Assembly (NCBI GenBank): GCA_009996555.1 | Contig: JAACZX010000092.1 | Location: forward strand, 1 to 8,118 | From: Chitinophagaceae bacterium | GTDB taxonomy: Bacteria > Bacteroidota > Bacteroidia > Chitinophagales > Chitinophagaceae | Direction: 5' to 3' | DNA: 8,118 nucleotides | Shown: positions 1 through 7,846 of the stretch, one piece after another | Layout: each line of letters begins with the position of its first letter | Numbering within the stretch: the first letter of the stretch is position 1 | Notes under the pieces: model-generated | What the model was told of the DNA's origin: nothing | The model's input: the letters and a program-made list of their open reading frames with translations, nothing else | Database searches by the model: none | Translations under genes and position numbers: made by a program

Positions 1-380
1 ATGCAAAATTTACATCGGATGAATTGCCTATTGATTATGAAGGCGACGGCAACGTTACCAAAACCATCAGGCTGAAAGGAGATATGACCACACATAGCGG
101 TGGATTAATGTTTGGTGCACAATGGCAGATCGCAAAAATAATCTCACTCGACTGGTGGATACTTGGTGCGCATTACGGGAAGAGCAATGGATCGTTAACC
201 GGTACACCATCAACACCACTTTCTGCAAATGAACAAAACGACATCAGAACACAAATAGAAGAGATTGATCTTCCGCTTACAAAAATTACAGCCGATGTAA
301 ATGCAAGCAGGGTTAAAGCAATTATTGACGGCCCATGGGGTGGAGTAAGAGCCGGATTAACAATCGGCATCAGATTTTAA
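1..380 (+). CDS. C-terminal part of a small outer-membrane beta-barrel protein, DUF3575-like (5' end outside window)
   Basis: The reading frame is open from the window edge (first full codon at base 3) to a TAA at 378-380, so the start lies upstream and about 125 residues are visible. The visible part has a strand-like segment (GGLMFGAQW..., then DWWILGAHYGKSNG), a charged helical stretch (NEQNDIRTQIEEIDLP) and a last strand, GGVRAGLTIGIRF, that ends in phenylalanine. A terminal aromatic residue after alternating hydrophobic positions is the usual signature of an outer-membrane barrel recognised by the BAM machinery. The whole resembles small Bacteroidota outer-membrane proteins often labelled DUF3575; that assignment is from memory of the family and is not certain. 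No substrate or partner can be read from this fragment. A TTG at base 24 is not a credible start, because the frame continues upstream of it. The terminator at 408-434 separates this gene from sdhC. Confidence 0.75.
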   Translation, partial: AKFTSDELPIDYEGDGNVTKTIRLKGDMTTHSGGLMFGAQWQIAKIISLDWWILGAHYGKSNGSLTGTPSTPLSANEQNDIRTQIEEIDLPLTKITADVNASRVKAIIDGPWGGVRAGLTIGIRF

Positions 381-407
381 TCATAGAAATTAACAGCGTT
401 ATGATAG

Positions 408-434
408 AATGCCTCAGTTTCTGAGGCATTTTTT
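408..434 (+). terminator. Rho-independent terminator of the first gene
   Basis: A perfect 10-bp stem (AATGCCTCAG at 408-417 with CTGAGGCATT at 421-430) closes a TTT loop and runs directly into more T (431-434). It starts 28 bases after the stop codon of the upstream gene. It should isolate the sdh operon from upstream transcription. Confidence 0.88.
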
Positions 435-479
435 ATTGCATTAATGATAATTATCTGCATTTTGAACCTGTTCCTCCCC

Positions 480-487
480 TAAATTTG
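480..487 (+). promoter_or_regulatory. Probable -7 box of the sdhCAB promoter (TAAATTTG)
   Basis: TAAATTTG matches the Bacteroidota -7 consensus TAnnTTTG at every defined base. It lies between the upstream terminator and sdhC, with the ATG at 512 placed 24 bases downstream, which leaves room for a short leader. The -33 element is unconvincing: the nearest TTTG (461-464) is 15 bases upstream, closer than the usual 19-21. The box overlaps the TTG at 485, which argues against that codon as the sdhC start. Confidence 0.45.
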
Positions 488-511
488 CAACGGCTCTCCA
501 AAACAACTTTT

Positions 512-1219
512 ATGACGTTCAAGCAGATGTTCACTTCTTCTATTGGAAAAAAATTAGTGATGGGCCTGACGGGCTTGTTTCTTATTTCCTTCTTAATTAT
601 TCACGTTAGTATTAATGCCTGCATTTTTGCAGACCTGTTTAATCCCGATGACAATGGCCAAATGTTTAATAAGGCGGCTCATTTTATGGGTTCAACTGTC
701 CTTATACGCATCCTTGAAGTTGGCTTAATGGCCGGTATTTTGTTACACATCATCCAGGGCTATATGTTGATGTTGCAAAACAAGCAAAAAAGATCGGTTG
801 GTTATGATGTGCCAATGGGCAACGCAGGAAGTAAGTGGTATAGCCGCAGCATGGGTTTGCTGGGCACATTACTTTTGTTGTTCTTTATTTTACACTTCAG
901 TCATTTTTGGGTGCCAGCCCGTTTTACACATGCAGGTTTAGATATGCCGGTTAACTATAACGGTGTAGATATGCATGATATGTTTACTTTAATGAAAGTT
1001 ACATTCAGCGAACTGTGGATTGTTATTGCTTATATCATTGGCTGTATTTCACTTTTCTGGCATTTAATGCACGGTTTTCAAAGTGCGTTCCGCACCGTGG
1101 GAGTAAGTAATAACCGATACCTTTCCTTATTAAATAATATTGGAGTAGGATTTTCATTAATCGTTTCCCTTTTGTTTGCATCAATGCCCATTGCAATGTA
1201 CCTGGGCTGGATCGGATAA
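512..1219 (+). CDS. sdhC: Succinate dehydrogenase/fumarate reductase cytochrome b subunit (B-type, diheme membrane anchor)
   Basis: This subunit anchors complex II in the cytoplasmic membrane and passes electrons between the Fe-S subunit and menaquinone through two b hemes. From the ATG at 512 it has 235 residues, typical for the single-anchor type (B. subtilis SdhC/W. succinogenes FrdC kind). Five membrane helices can be seen, at about residues 14-38, 62-88, 113-135, 165-190 and 207-232. Histidines suited to heme ligation fall in the first four: H31, H79, H128 (or H131) and H184 or H187 (WHLMHGFQSAF). The N-terminal FTSSIGKKLVMGLTG stretch is characteristic of Bacteroidota SdhC. I chose 512 because a longer frame from TTG 485 would start inside the predicted promoter box and add nothing family-like; ATG 527 is a less likely alternative. 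It is first in the operon, ahead of sdhA and sdhB. Identity is secure from sequence and context; the exact heme ligands are inferred. Confidence 0.95.
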   Translation: MTFKQMFTSSIGKKLVMGLTGLFLISFLIIHVSINACIFADLFNPDDNGQMFNKAAHFMGSTVLIRILEVGLMAGILLHIIQGYMLMLQNKQKRSVGYDVPMGNAGSKWYSRSMGLLGTLLLLFFILHFSHFWVPARFTHAGLDMPVNYNGVDMHDMFTLMKVTFSELWIVIAYIIGCISLFWHLMHGFQSAFRTVGVSNNRYLSLLNNIGVGFSLIVSLLFASMPIAMYLGWIG

Positions 1220-1225
1220 CAGCTG

Positions 1226-1251
1226 CACAATGCTTCAACTGTTGAAGTGTG
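1226..1251 (+). promoter_or_regulatory. Bulged hairpin in the sdhC-sdhA gap
   Basis: Six bases after the sdhC stop, CTTCAA (1233-1238) pairs with TTGAAG (1242-1247) over a CTG loop. The stem extends by CACA (1226-1229) with TGTG (1248-1251) across a three-base bulge. There is no T tract, so it is not an ordinary terminator. It lies at the head of a 120-base gap, long for an operon whose next gap is 22 bases. It could mark an RNA processing or end-protection site; that role is inference, and the hairpin may be incidental. Confidence 0.35.
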
Positions 1252-1339
1252 CGACGCAACATAAGCCGAACAACTAACACAAAAGCTGGCTACACAAAAA
1301 ATACCTTATAACTTGTACGATAACCGAATTTGATACGAT

Positions 1340-3310
1340 ATGCTCAATTCAAAAATTCCTGCCGGTCCGTTAGATACTAAATGGGTAAATTATAAAAATA
1401 CCTGTAAACTGGTAAACCCTGCCAACAAACGCAGTCTTGAAATAATTGTGATTGGTACTGGTTTGGCCGGAGCATCGGCAGCTGCTGCATTAGGCGAGCT
1501 TGGCTACAAGGTGAAAACATTTTGTTTCCAGGACAGTCCACGCCGTGCACACTCCATTGCAGCGCAAGGTGGTATCAACGCTGCTAAAAACTATCAGAAC
1601 GATGGAGACAGTACGTACCGTTTGTTTTATGATACCATTAAAGGAGGCGATTACCGTGCACGTGAAGGAAACGTTCATCGCTTAGCCGAAGTGAGTGCAA
1701 ACATCATTGACCAATGCGTGGCGCAAGGTGTTCCCTTTGCACGTGAATATGGTGGGTTGCTCAGCAACCGTTCTTTTGGTGGAACACAGGTACAACGTAC
1801 ATTCTATGCTGCAGGCCAAACAGGTCAGCAGTTATTAATAGGTGCATACCAGGCATTGGAGCGCCAGATAGCGTTGGGTAATGTAACGCAGTATTCACGT
1901 CATGAAATGCTGGATATTGTTATGATCGATGGCAAAGCCCGTGGCATTATTGCACGTAATTTAATTACAGGTGAACTGGAACGCCATTTCGGGCATGCGG
2001 TACTGTTATGTACAGGTGGTTACGGCAACGTATTCTATCTTTCTACCAACGCTATGGGCAGTAACGTTACTGCTGCATGGAAGGCGCATAAATTAGGAGC
2101 CTTGTTTGCCAACCCTTGTTTTACACAAATTCACCCAACCTGTATTCCGGTAAGTGGCGACCACCAAAGTAAACTCACATTGATGAGTGAATCACTTCGG
2201 AATGACGGACGTATTTGGGTGCCGAAAAAACAAGGCGACAACAGAAAGTCGATCGATATTCCGGAAGAAGAAAGAGATTATTATTTAGAGAGAAGATATC
2301 CTGCATTTGGTAACCTCGTTCCCCGTGATGTGGCAAGCCGTGCAGCAAAAGAACGTTGCGATGCCGGTTACGGTGTGGGCACAAGTAAGCAAGCCGTTTA
2401 CCTCGACTTTGCTGCGGCCATTCAACGTTACGGAAAAATTGAAGCAGGTAAACGTGGTATAGAAGCCGATGCGGCAACCATTACGCAAATGGGTAAGGAT
2501 GTAGTGAAAGAAAAGTATGGTAACCTCTTTGACATGTATGCAAAAATTACCGGCGAAAACCCATACGAAGAACCGATGCGTATTTACCCGGCTGTACACT
2601 ATACAATGGGCGGTTTGTGGGTTGATTATGAATTAATGACAAATATTCCCGGCTTATATTCTTTAGGCGAAGCAAACTTTAGTGACCACGGTGCAAACCG
2701 TTTGGGTGCAAGTGCGTTGATGCAGGGGTTGGCTGATGGCTATTTTGTGATTCCTTACACCATTGGTAACTATCTCGCCGATGAAATCCGCACCAAAGCA
2801 ATACCAACAGATCATCCTGCATTTGCTGACGCAGAAAGCAAAGTGCGTGACCGTATTCACATGCTCATGAACATCAAGGGTACAAAAACCGTTGAAAGTT
2901 TCCACAAGCGTTTGGGTAAGATCATGTGGGATAAATGTGGTATGGCCCGTAATGCAGAAGGTTTGAAACAGGCCATCAAAGAAATTCAGCAGTTGAAGAA
3001 TGAATTCTGGAGCGATGTGCGTATTCCGGGTGAGATCAATGAAATGAATCCTGAGTTAGATAAAGCAAACCGTGTGGCCGACTTTATTGAACTGGGTGAA
3101 TTGATGTGCCTTGATGCATTGAACCGTGAAGAAAGTTGTGGTGGTCACTTCCGTGAAGAACACCAGACAGAAGATGGAGAAGCATTACGTCATGATGATA
3201 AGTACATGTATGTTTCTGCCTGGGAAATGAAAGGTGACCATGACTGGCAGTTGCACAAAGAAGATCTGAATTACGAAGTGGTGAAACCAAGTCAACGTTC
3301 TTATAAATAA
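1340..3310 (+). CDS. sdhA: Succinate dehydrogenase/fumarate reductase flavoprotein subunit
   Basis: This is the catalytic subunit of complex II (succinate + quinone = fumarate + quinol), on the cytoplasmic face of the membrane. Its 656 residues match the long B-type flavoproteins of Bacteroidota. The FAD-binding Rossmann motif GTGLAG is at 39-44. [13 protein letters not shown] supplies H71, the expected covalent attachment point of FAD. Further landmarks are QIHPT (H265, T267), ESLRNDGR with R287 as the likely catalytic acid, PRDVASR (328-334), HYTMGG (H420) and the substrate-binding GANRLG (R454). The C-terminal helical and capping region (about 495-656) is complete. Glutamine 76 after the flavin histidine resembles dehydrogenase-type rather than E. 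coli FrdA-type enzymes, but this does not settle direction in B-type enzymes. The start ATG 1340 gives the N-terminus expected for the family. No weak residues or frameshift were seen. With sdhC upstream and sdhB 22 bases downstream, the assignment is secure. Confidence 0.97.
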   Translation: MLNSKIPAGPLDTKWVNYKNTCKLVNPANKRSLEIIVIGTGLAGASAAAALGELGYKVKTFCFQDSPRRAHSIAAQGGINAAKNYQNDGDSTYRLFYDTIKGGDYRAREGNVHRLAEVSANIIDQCVAQGVPFAREYGGLLSNRSFGGTQVQRTFYAAGQTGQQLLIGAYQALERQIALGNVTQYSRHEMLDIVMIDGKARGIIARNLITGELERHFGHAVLLCTGGYGNVFYLSTNAMGSNVTAAWKAHKLGALFANPCFTQIHPTCIPVSGDHQSKLTLMSESLRNDGRIWVPKKQGDNRKSIDIPEEERDYYLERRYPAFGNLVPRDVASRAAKERCDAGYGVGTSKQAVYLDFAAAIQRYGKIEAGKRGIEADAATITQMGKDVVKEKYGNLFDMYAKITGENPYEEPMRIYPAVHYTMGGLWVDYELMTNIPGLYSLGEANFSDHGANRLGASALMQGLADGYFVIPYTIGNYLADEIRTKAIPTDHPAFADAESKVRDRIHMLMNIKGTKTVESFHKRLGKIMWDKCGMARNAEGLKQAIKEIQQLKNEFWSDVRIPGEINEMNPELDKANRVADFIELGELMCLDALNREESCGGHFREEHQTEDGEALRHDDKYMYVSAWEMKGDHDWQLHKEDLNYEVVKPSQRSYK

Positions 3311-3332
3311 TTTTAAAATCGATTGAGATTTT

Positions 3333-4097
3333 ATGGAACATAAAAATATCAATGTAAAACTGAAAGTTTGGCGTCAGAAAAACAGCAACGATAAAGGTTC
3401 ATTTGAAACCTACGATGCAAAGAATATTTCGCAGGAAATGAGTTTCCTTGAAATGTTTGATGTATTGAACGAAGAGCTGATTGGCGAAGGAAAAGATCCG
3501 ATTGCTTTCGATCATGATTGCCGTGAAGGTATTTGCGGTATGTGCAGCATGTACATCAATGGTCGTCCGCATGGTCCGTGGGAAGCCAACACAACCTGCC
3601 AGTTACACATGCGTGCTTTCAACGAGGGCGATACCATTGTTGTTGAACCATGGAGAGCCAACTCATTTCCTGTAATTAAGGATCTGATGGTAGATCGTAC
3701 TGCGTTCGACCGCATTATTCAGGCAGGTGGTTACATCAGCGTAAACACAGGTAATGCTGTGGATGCAAATGCACTGCCTGTTGATAAAGCAAAAGCTGAT
3801 GCAGCCTTTGCAGCAGCAGCCTGTATTGGTTGCGGTGCATGTGTGGCAGCTTGTAAAAACTCTTCGGCTATGTTGTTTGTGAGTGCGAAAGTGGCTCACC
3901 TCAACCAATTGCCGCAAGGTGAACCTGAAAAGAATACACGTGTGCTCAACATGGTGGCGCAAATGGATAAAGAAGGCTTTGGTGCATGTACCAACACAGG
4001 TGCCTGTGAAGCTGTTTGTCCGAAAGAAATTTCGCTCACCAACATTGCACGCCTCAATGCAGAATATGCAGTGGCGAGTTTATCAGCAACAAAATAA
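3333..4097 (+). CDS. sdhB: Succinate dehydrogenase/fumarate reductase iron-sulfur subunit
   Basis: This subunit carries electrons from the flavin of SdhA to the heme/quinone region of SdhC through three Fe-S clusters. It has 254 residues, normal for the family. The N-terminal plant-ferredoxin-like domain (about 1-110) holds the [2Fe-2S] ligands C63, C68 and C71 ([10 protein letters not shown]) and C89. The C-terminal helical domain has [11 protein letters not shown], giving C164, C167 and C170 for the [4Fe-4S] cluster, with the fourth ligand C229 in VCP. C174, C219 and C225 are expected to bind the [3Fe-4S] cluster. The spacing 219-225-229 is the same as in E. coli SdhB (206-212-216). All eleven cysteines are present. 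The ATG is 22 bases after the sdhA stop, with an AT-rich leader and no Shine-Dalgarno motif, as usual in this phylum. The long terminator at 4117-4158 makes it the last gene of the operon. Confidence 0.97.
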   Translation: MEHKNINVKLKVWRQKNSNDKGSFETYDAKNISQEMSFLEMFDVLNEELIGEGKDPIAFDHDCREGICGMCSMYINGRPHGPWEANTTCQLHMRAFNEGDTIVVEPWRANSFPVIKDLMVDRTAFDRIIQAGGYISVNTGNAVDANALPVDKAKADAAFAAAACIGCGACVAACKNSSAMLFVSAKVAHLNQLPQGEPEKNTRVLNMVAQMDKEGFGACTNTGACEAVCPKEISLTNIARLNAEYAVASLSATK

Positions 4098-4116
4098 GTT
4101 GACTGCTCAACCTTGT

Positions 4117-4158
4117 TAAAAAAGAAAAGACTTCCAAACGGAAGTCTTTTCTTTTTTA
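4117..4158 (+). terminator. Strong intrinsic terminator of the sdhCAB operon
   Basis: A perfect 19-bp stem (4117-4135 with 4140-4158) closes an AAAC loop. The distal half of the right arm is TTTTCTTTTTT, so the U tract is part of the stem. The matching A tract on the left arm would let it act on the opposite strand too. It begins 20 bases after the sdhB stop and should cut the large downstream gene off from sdh transcription. Confidence 0.93.
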
Positions 4159-4164
4159 GTGGAA

Positions 4165-7100
4165 ATGACAGACCTCCGGGGTTTTAAAAACCCCGGAGGT
4201 CTTATTCACACAATAAATTCTATTTTTACGCATTCTTATCCTGAAAACCACTGCTTTATCAGAAACCTGGTACTCACCATAACGCTGTTGTTTGTTGCAC
4301 TGCTGGCCAATGCCCAGCAGCCATCTTTGCTATCGAATCTGCGCACCAAAAAGATCAGTACCAAAATAAGTCCTGTAAAAATCGACAGCCTGAGCATTGT
4401 ACCGAAGTCTGTTATAATACCCGGCATTACAGCTGATGCATATCGTGTAGATGAGATCAACGCAAAACTGTTTTGGTTACAGGCCCCACCCATTGATTCT
4501 GTTACCATTTCTTACCGTGTGTTTCCTTACAAACTCAACGCAAGTGTGCAACGGATGAATTATGAAGATGTAAAAAACAACTTCCTTACAACACCCATTG
4601 AACTTGATCAGACAAATGGTTTTGGCAAAGGCATGTTTGATTTTGGTAACGTGAACTACAATGGTAGTTTCGGCCGTGGTATTTCCTTTGGTAATAACCA
4701 GGATGCTGTTGTAAATGGCGTACTCAACCTGCAGATAAACGGAATGATCGGCGACAGTATGATGCTGACAGCGGCATTAACAGATAACAATATTCCCGTG
4801 CAGGCAGAAGGAAACACCCAGCAGTTAAATGAGTTTGACCGTGTGTGGATACAACTGAAGAAAAAAGGCTGGCAATTGAATCTTGGTGATATCGACATCA
4901 GGCGTAACGATGCATACTTTCTTAGTTTTTATAAACGTTTGCAGGGTATTTCGTTCCAGAACGAAAGCAATGTGTTTAAAGAAGGGAAGAACAGCACCCT
5001 TGTATCCGGGGCTATTGCAAAAGGAAAATTCAACCGTCATATTTTTCAGGGACAGGAAGGCAACCAGGGACCATATCGTTTACAGGGTCCCAACGGAGAG
5101 TTATTCTTTATTGTACTTGCAGGAACCGAGCGTGTGTTTATAGATGGAGAGCTGATGCAACGTGGCGAAGACCAGGATTATGTGATCAATTACAATACAG
5201 CTGAGATCACTTTTACTCCACGAAGAATGATCAACAAAGACCGGCGTATACAGGTAGAGTTTGAATATGCAGACAGAAATTTTCTGAACTCACAATTGAT
5301 TGCAGGTAATGAGCTAAAGATCAATCCCAGGCTAACGGTAAGGGTCAACGCTTTTTCCAATTCCGATTCAAAGAATACTTCCGTAAACCAGTTTCTGACA
5401 ACGGAGCAACGACAGTTCCTGTTTGATATTGGTGACAATGTAGAAACCGCATTGTATCCATCTGTTACAAAAGACACATTTGCTGCAAACAAGATCGTGT
5501 ACAGAAAAACAGATACAACAGTTAATTCAATTCTTTATACAGACGTATTAGTGTACACCAATATTGATCAGCCCGATGTGTACAGCGCATCTTTTACTGA
5601 TGTTGGAATTGGTAATGCAGATTATGTGTTGGAAGATGCAGGCGCAAACGGCCGGGTATTTAAATGGGTAGCACCGGTTAACAGCATCAGGCAGGGACGT
5701 TATGCGCCAGCTGTAAGACTGGTGGCTCCACGTACGCAACAGATGATGACGGTTGGTGCCGATTATCAACTGAGTAAACAGTTTCTCGTAAAATCAGAAC
5801 TTGCCATCAGCCGTTTCGATATCAATACGCTGTCACGAAAAGATAAAAGCAATGATGATGGCGTGGCTGGTCGTGTGGCATTGCAATACGCCAATCAGTT
5901 TAAAGGCAATCCGCAAAAACCATTCACGTATAAACTTACTTCCAGCTACGAATTTGTACAGCAAAGCTTTCGTGCACTTGAACGTTTACGTCCTGTAGAG
6001 TTTACAAGAGAGTGGGGGCTTCCTGTTTTTCTGCAGCAGGAAAAAGAACAGATCGTACAGGCAGGCGTGGAACTCATGCGCACAAGCAGCCACAAATTCA
6101 GCTACAATATTCAAAACTATCAGCGTGGTATCCTGTTCAAAGGTTTCAGGCATGTAATACAACACAGCCTTCAAAACAAAGCCTGGACATGGACCGGTAA
6201 CCTCAACTATTCATCAATGGACAGCGGCAGCAACAAAGGCTTTTTCCTTCGTCCTACTGTTGACCTGAAACGACGTTTTGCCAAGCTGGATCAGTTAGAA
6301 ATTGGCGGGCAGTATTATTTAGAACACAGCGAAAGCCGCAACCGTATTACTGATACATTATCGCCACTCACTTTCATGTGGGATACATGGACATTGTACC
6401 TGCGTTCAAAAGAAGCAGCCAATAAATGGGGTGTTAATTTCTTTACACGAAGAGATAAATTACCATTGGGTAAAGAACTGGAACAAACCGACCGAAGCTT
6501 TAACTACAATGCTTATGTGGAGCTGATGAGCAGTGAAAAACACCAGTTCCGCTTAAACGCAACTGTACGTGAACTGAAAGTGTACAACAGTCAACTAACA
6601 GGACAAAAGCCGGAACGAACAGTGCTGGGCCGTGCTGAATATTTTGTGAACGAATGGAAAGGAATGCTCACCGGTAATATTTTATACGAAGCAGGAAGCG
6701 GTCAGGAGCAGCGCCGTGATTATTCGTTCCTTGAAGTACCTGCAGGGCAAGGTGAATATGCATGGAATGATTATAACAATGATGGTATTCCGCAGCTCAA
6801 TGAATTTGAACTGGCTTTGTACCAGGATCAGAAAAGATACATTCGTGTGTTTACTCCAACACTTGATTTTATACGGGCTAATTACAACCAGTTTAACTAT
6901 AGTGTTAACCTCAACCCCAGGGCATTGATTGATGCTAACCAGGCGAAAGGTTTCAAAAAATTTCTGACACGCATTTCCATGCAGTCGGGTTTACAGATCT
7001 TCAAAAAAGAGATCTCTGATAAAAACATCAGCCTCGATCCGTTTTCAAAACCAAAAGCAGATACCAGTCTTATTTCATTAAGCTCGGTACTTACAAACAC

Positions 7101-7722
7101 ATTGTTCTTTAACCGTACCAGCAGTGTTTGGGGTGTTGATTTTACTCACCTGGAAAATGTGGGCCGTTCTATTCTTACTTACGGGCTTGAAACAAGAACA
7201 CTCCGTGATCTTTCAGCACGTGTACGCTGGAACCTGAGCAAGAAATTTTCAACAAACGTGTTGTTCAAAACAATCAACAATAAACTGGAAACACCCAAGT
7301 TTGGTAACCGTAATTACAACCTTGCACATTGGGTAACCGAACCCTCCATCAGTTTTCAAAGCGGTACAAAATATCGTTTCTCACTTAATTACAAATACGA
7401 GGATAAGCAAAACCAGGAAGGGCAGAAGGAGCGTGCCAGCATCAACTCCATTATTACAGAAATGCGCTACAATGTACTTTCAAGCAGTACCATTAACAGC
7501 AAATTTCAATTCAGCAATATTGCATTTACAGGTGCCACTAATTCTACTGTTGCGTTTATTATGCTGGATGCATTGCTGCCCGGCAAAAACTTTTTGTGGA
7601 ATATTGATTTTACAAAAAGGCTGGCAAACAATATGGAGATCAACTTTACTTATGAAGGCCGGAAACCCGGTGAAGCAAAAGCCATTCATACAGGCCGTGC
7701 AAGTGTGAGAGCATTATTTTAA
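4165..7722 (+). CDS. Large exported, probably outer-membrane beta-barrel protein of unknown function (start uncertain)
   Basis: Role unknown. The frame given runs from the only nearby ATG (1,185 residues); residue numbers count from it. A signal peptide is clear: arginine 33, a hydrophobic core at about 35-47 (LVLTITLLFVALL), and likely cleavage after ANA at residue 50, before QQ. Mature sequence is rich in alternating aromatic/hydrophobic strands and ends in VRALF, as outer-membrane barrels do. Recognisable stretches are GSFGRGISFGNNQD from 167, and a conserved-looking block at about 299-372 (GNQGPY, LAGTERVFIDGELMQRGEDQ, DYVINYNTAEITFTP). An EF-hand-like loop, DYNNDGIPQLNE, is at 869-880. 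I recall similar proteins across Bacteroidota as uncharacterised surface or barrel proteins, but cannot name a function. The ATG 4165 start forces translation through the palindrome at 4170-4202. An ATC at 4258 would give a normal signal peptide and is my preferred biological start. A GTG at 4159 is less likely still. No frameshift is seen. Confidence 0.85.
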   Translation: MTDLRGFKNPGGLIHTINSIFTHSYPENHCFIRNLVLTITLLFVALLANAQQPSLLSNLRTKKISTKISPVKIDSLSIVPKSVIIPGITADAYRVDEINAKLFWLQAPPIDSVTISYRVFPYKLNASVQRMNYEDVKNNFLTTPIELDQTNGFGKGMFDFGNVNYNGSFGRGISFGNNQDAVVNGVLNLQINGMIGDSMMLTAALTDNNIPVQAEGNTQQLNEFDRVWIQLKKKGWQLNLGDIDIRRNDAYFLSFYKRLQGISFQNESNVFKEGKNSTLVSGAIAKGKFNRHIFQGQEGNQGPYRLQGPNGELFFIVLAGTERVFIDGELMQRGEDQDYVINYNTAEITFTPRRMINKDRRIQVEFEYADRNFLNSQLIAGNELKINPRLTVRVNAFSNSDSKNTSVNQFLTTEQRQFLFDIGDNVETALYPSVTKDTFAANKIVYRKTDTTVNSILYTDVLVYTNIDQPDVYSASFTDVGIGNADYVLEDAGANGRVFKWVAPVNSIRQGRYAPAVRLVAPRTQQMMTVGADYQLSKQFLVKSELAISRFDINTLSRKDKSNDDGVAGRVALQYANQFKGNPQKPFTYKLTSSYEFVQQSFRALERLRPVEFTREWGLPVFLQQEKEQIVQAGVELMRTSSHKFSYNIQNYQRGILFKGFRHVIQHSLQNKAWTWTGNLNYSSMDSGSNKGFFLRPTVDLKRRFAKLDQLEIGGQYYLEHSESRNRITDTLSPLTFMWDTWTLYLRSKEAANKWGVNFFTRRDKLPLGKELEQTDRSFNYNAYVELMSSEKHQFRLNATVRELKVYNSQLTGQKPERTVLGRAEYFVNEWKGMLTGNILYEAGSGQEQRRDYSFLEVPAGQGEYAWNDYNNDGIPQLNEFELALYQDQKRYIRVFTPTLDFIRANYNQFNYSVNLNPRALIDANQAKGFKKFLTRISMQSGLQIFKKEISDKNISLDPFSKPKADTSLISLSSVLTNTLFFNRTSSVWGVDFTHLENVGRSILTYGLETRTLRDLSARVRWNLSKKFSTNVLFKTINNKLETPKFGNRNYNLAHWVTEPSISFQSGTKYRFSLNYKYEDKQNQEGQKERASINSIITEMRYNVLSSSTINSKFQFSNIAFTGATNSTVAFIMLDALLPGKNFLWNIDFTKRLANNMEINFTYEGRKPGEAKAIHTGRASVRALF
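4170..4202. repeat. Perfect GC-rich palindrome, REP-like
   Basis: AGACCTCCGGGG (4170-4181) is exactly complementary to CCCCGGAGGTCT (4191-4202), and TTTT/AAAAA in the middle extends the pairing almost to the tip. It lies 12 bases beyond the sdh terminator. It is more GC-rich than its surroundings, and its translation (TDLRGFKNPGGL) looks like a string I associate with short spurious Bacteroidota proteins, which suggests a dispersed repeat. Copy number cannot be seen here. It has no T tract of its own. Confidence 0.75.
4221..4228 (+). promoter_or_regulatory. Possible -7 box for the large gene (TATTTTTA)
   Basis: TATTTTTA agrees with TAnnTTTG at all but the last base. It lies after the terminator and the palindrome, and 29 bases before the ATC at 4258. 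No -33 TTG is seen at the usual distance. If used, transcription would start near 4235, downstream of both the ATG at 4165 and the GTG at 4159. The region is AT-rich, so a chance match is quite possible. Confidence 0.25.
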
Positions 7723-7741
7723 AAATCTCTGTCAATCTTTT

Positions 7742-7770
7742 ACACTCACGTTATAGCGGAGTGTGGCGTT
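7742..7770 (+). terminator. Weak hairpin after the large gene, possible terminator
   Basis: ACACTC (7742-7747) pairs with GAGTGT (7759-7764), with CG/CG pairs possible inside next to a bulged base. The stem is followed by GGCGTTTT, so the T run is four bases away and short. It starts 19 bases after the stop codon. This is the only candidate terminator close to the large gene on this strand; the structure is much weaker than the other terminators in the window. Confidence 0.3.
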
Positions 7771-7846
7771 TTCCTTGCCGGGAGGGGTTGGGGCGTGTTA
7801 TTACATTGTTTTCATAAATAGGTTTGTCTGATGTTAAACTAAATAT

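Noticed and set aside
485..511. N-terminal extension of sdhC from TTG 485
   Set aside because: It overlaps the likely promoter box and adds residues atypical for the family.
1035..1280. Minus-strand open frame over the end of sdhC and the following gap
   Set aside because: Mostly antisense to sdhC membrane helices, with no family-like sequence and no promoter or terminator.
2175..2599. Overlapping minus-strand open frames inside sdhA
   Set aside because: They lie wholly opposite a well-conserved gene, have unstructured cysteine/histidine-rich translations and no own signals; they are antisense shadows.
3315..3332. Small inverted repeat AAAATC/GATTTT directly before the sdhB ATG, possibly a translational control hairpin
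   Set aside because: Only six pairs, five of them A-T, in an AT-rich leader; too weak to claim.
1340..4097. Naming the operon frdCAB (fumarate reductase) instead of sdhCAB
   Set aside because: B-type enzymes cannot be assigned a direction from sequence alone; the conventional Bacteroidota name is kept and both activities are noted.
4165..7722. TonB-dependent receptor (SusC-like) for the large gene
   Set aside because: No carboxypeptidase-like N-terminal domain, TonB box or plug motif was seen, and no SusD-like gene is adjacent.
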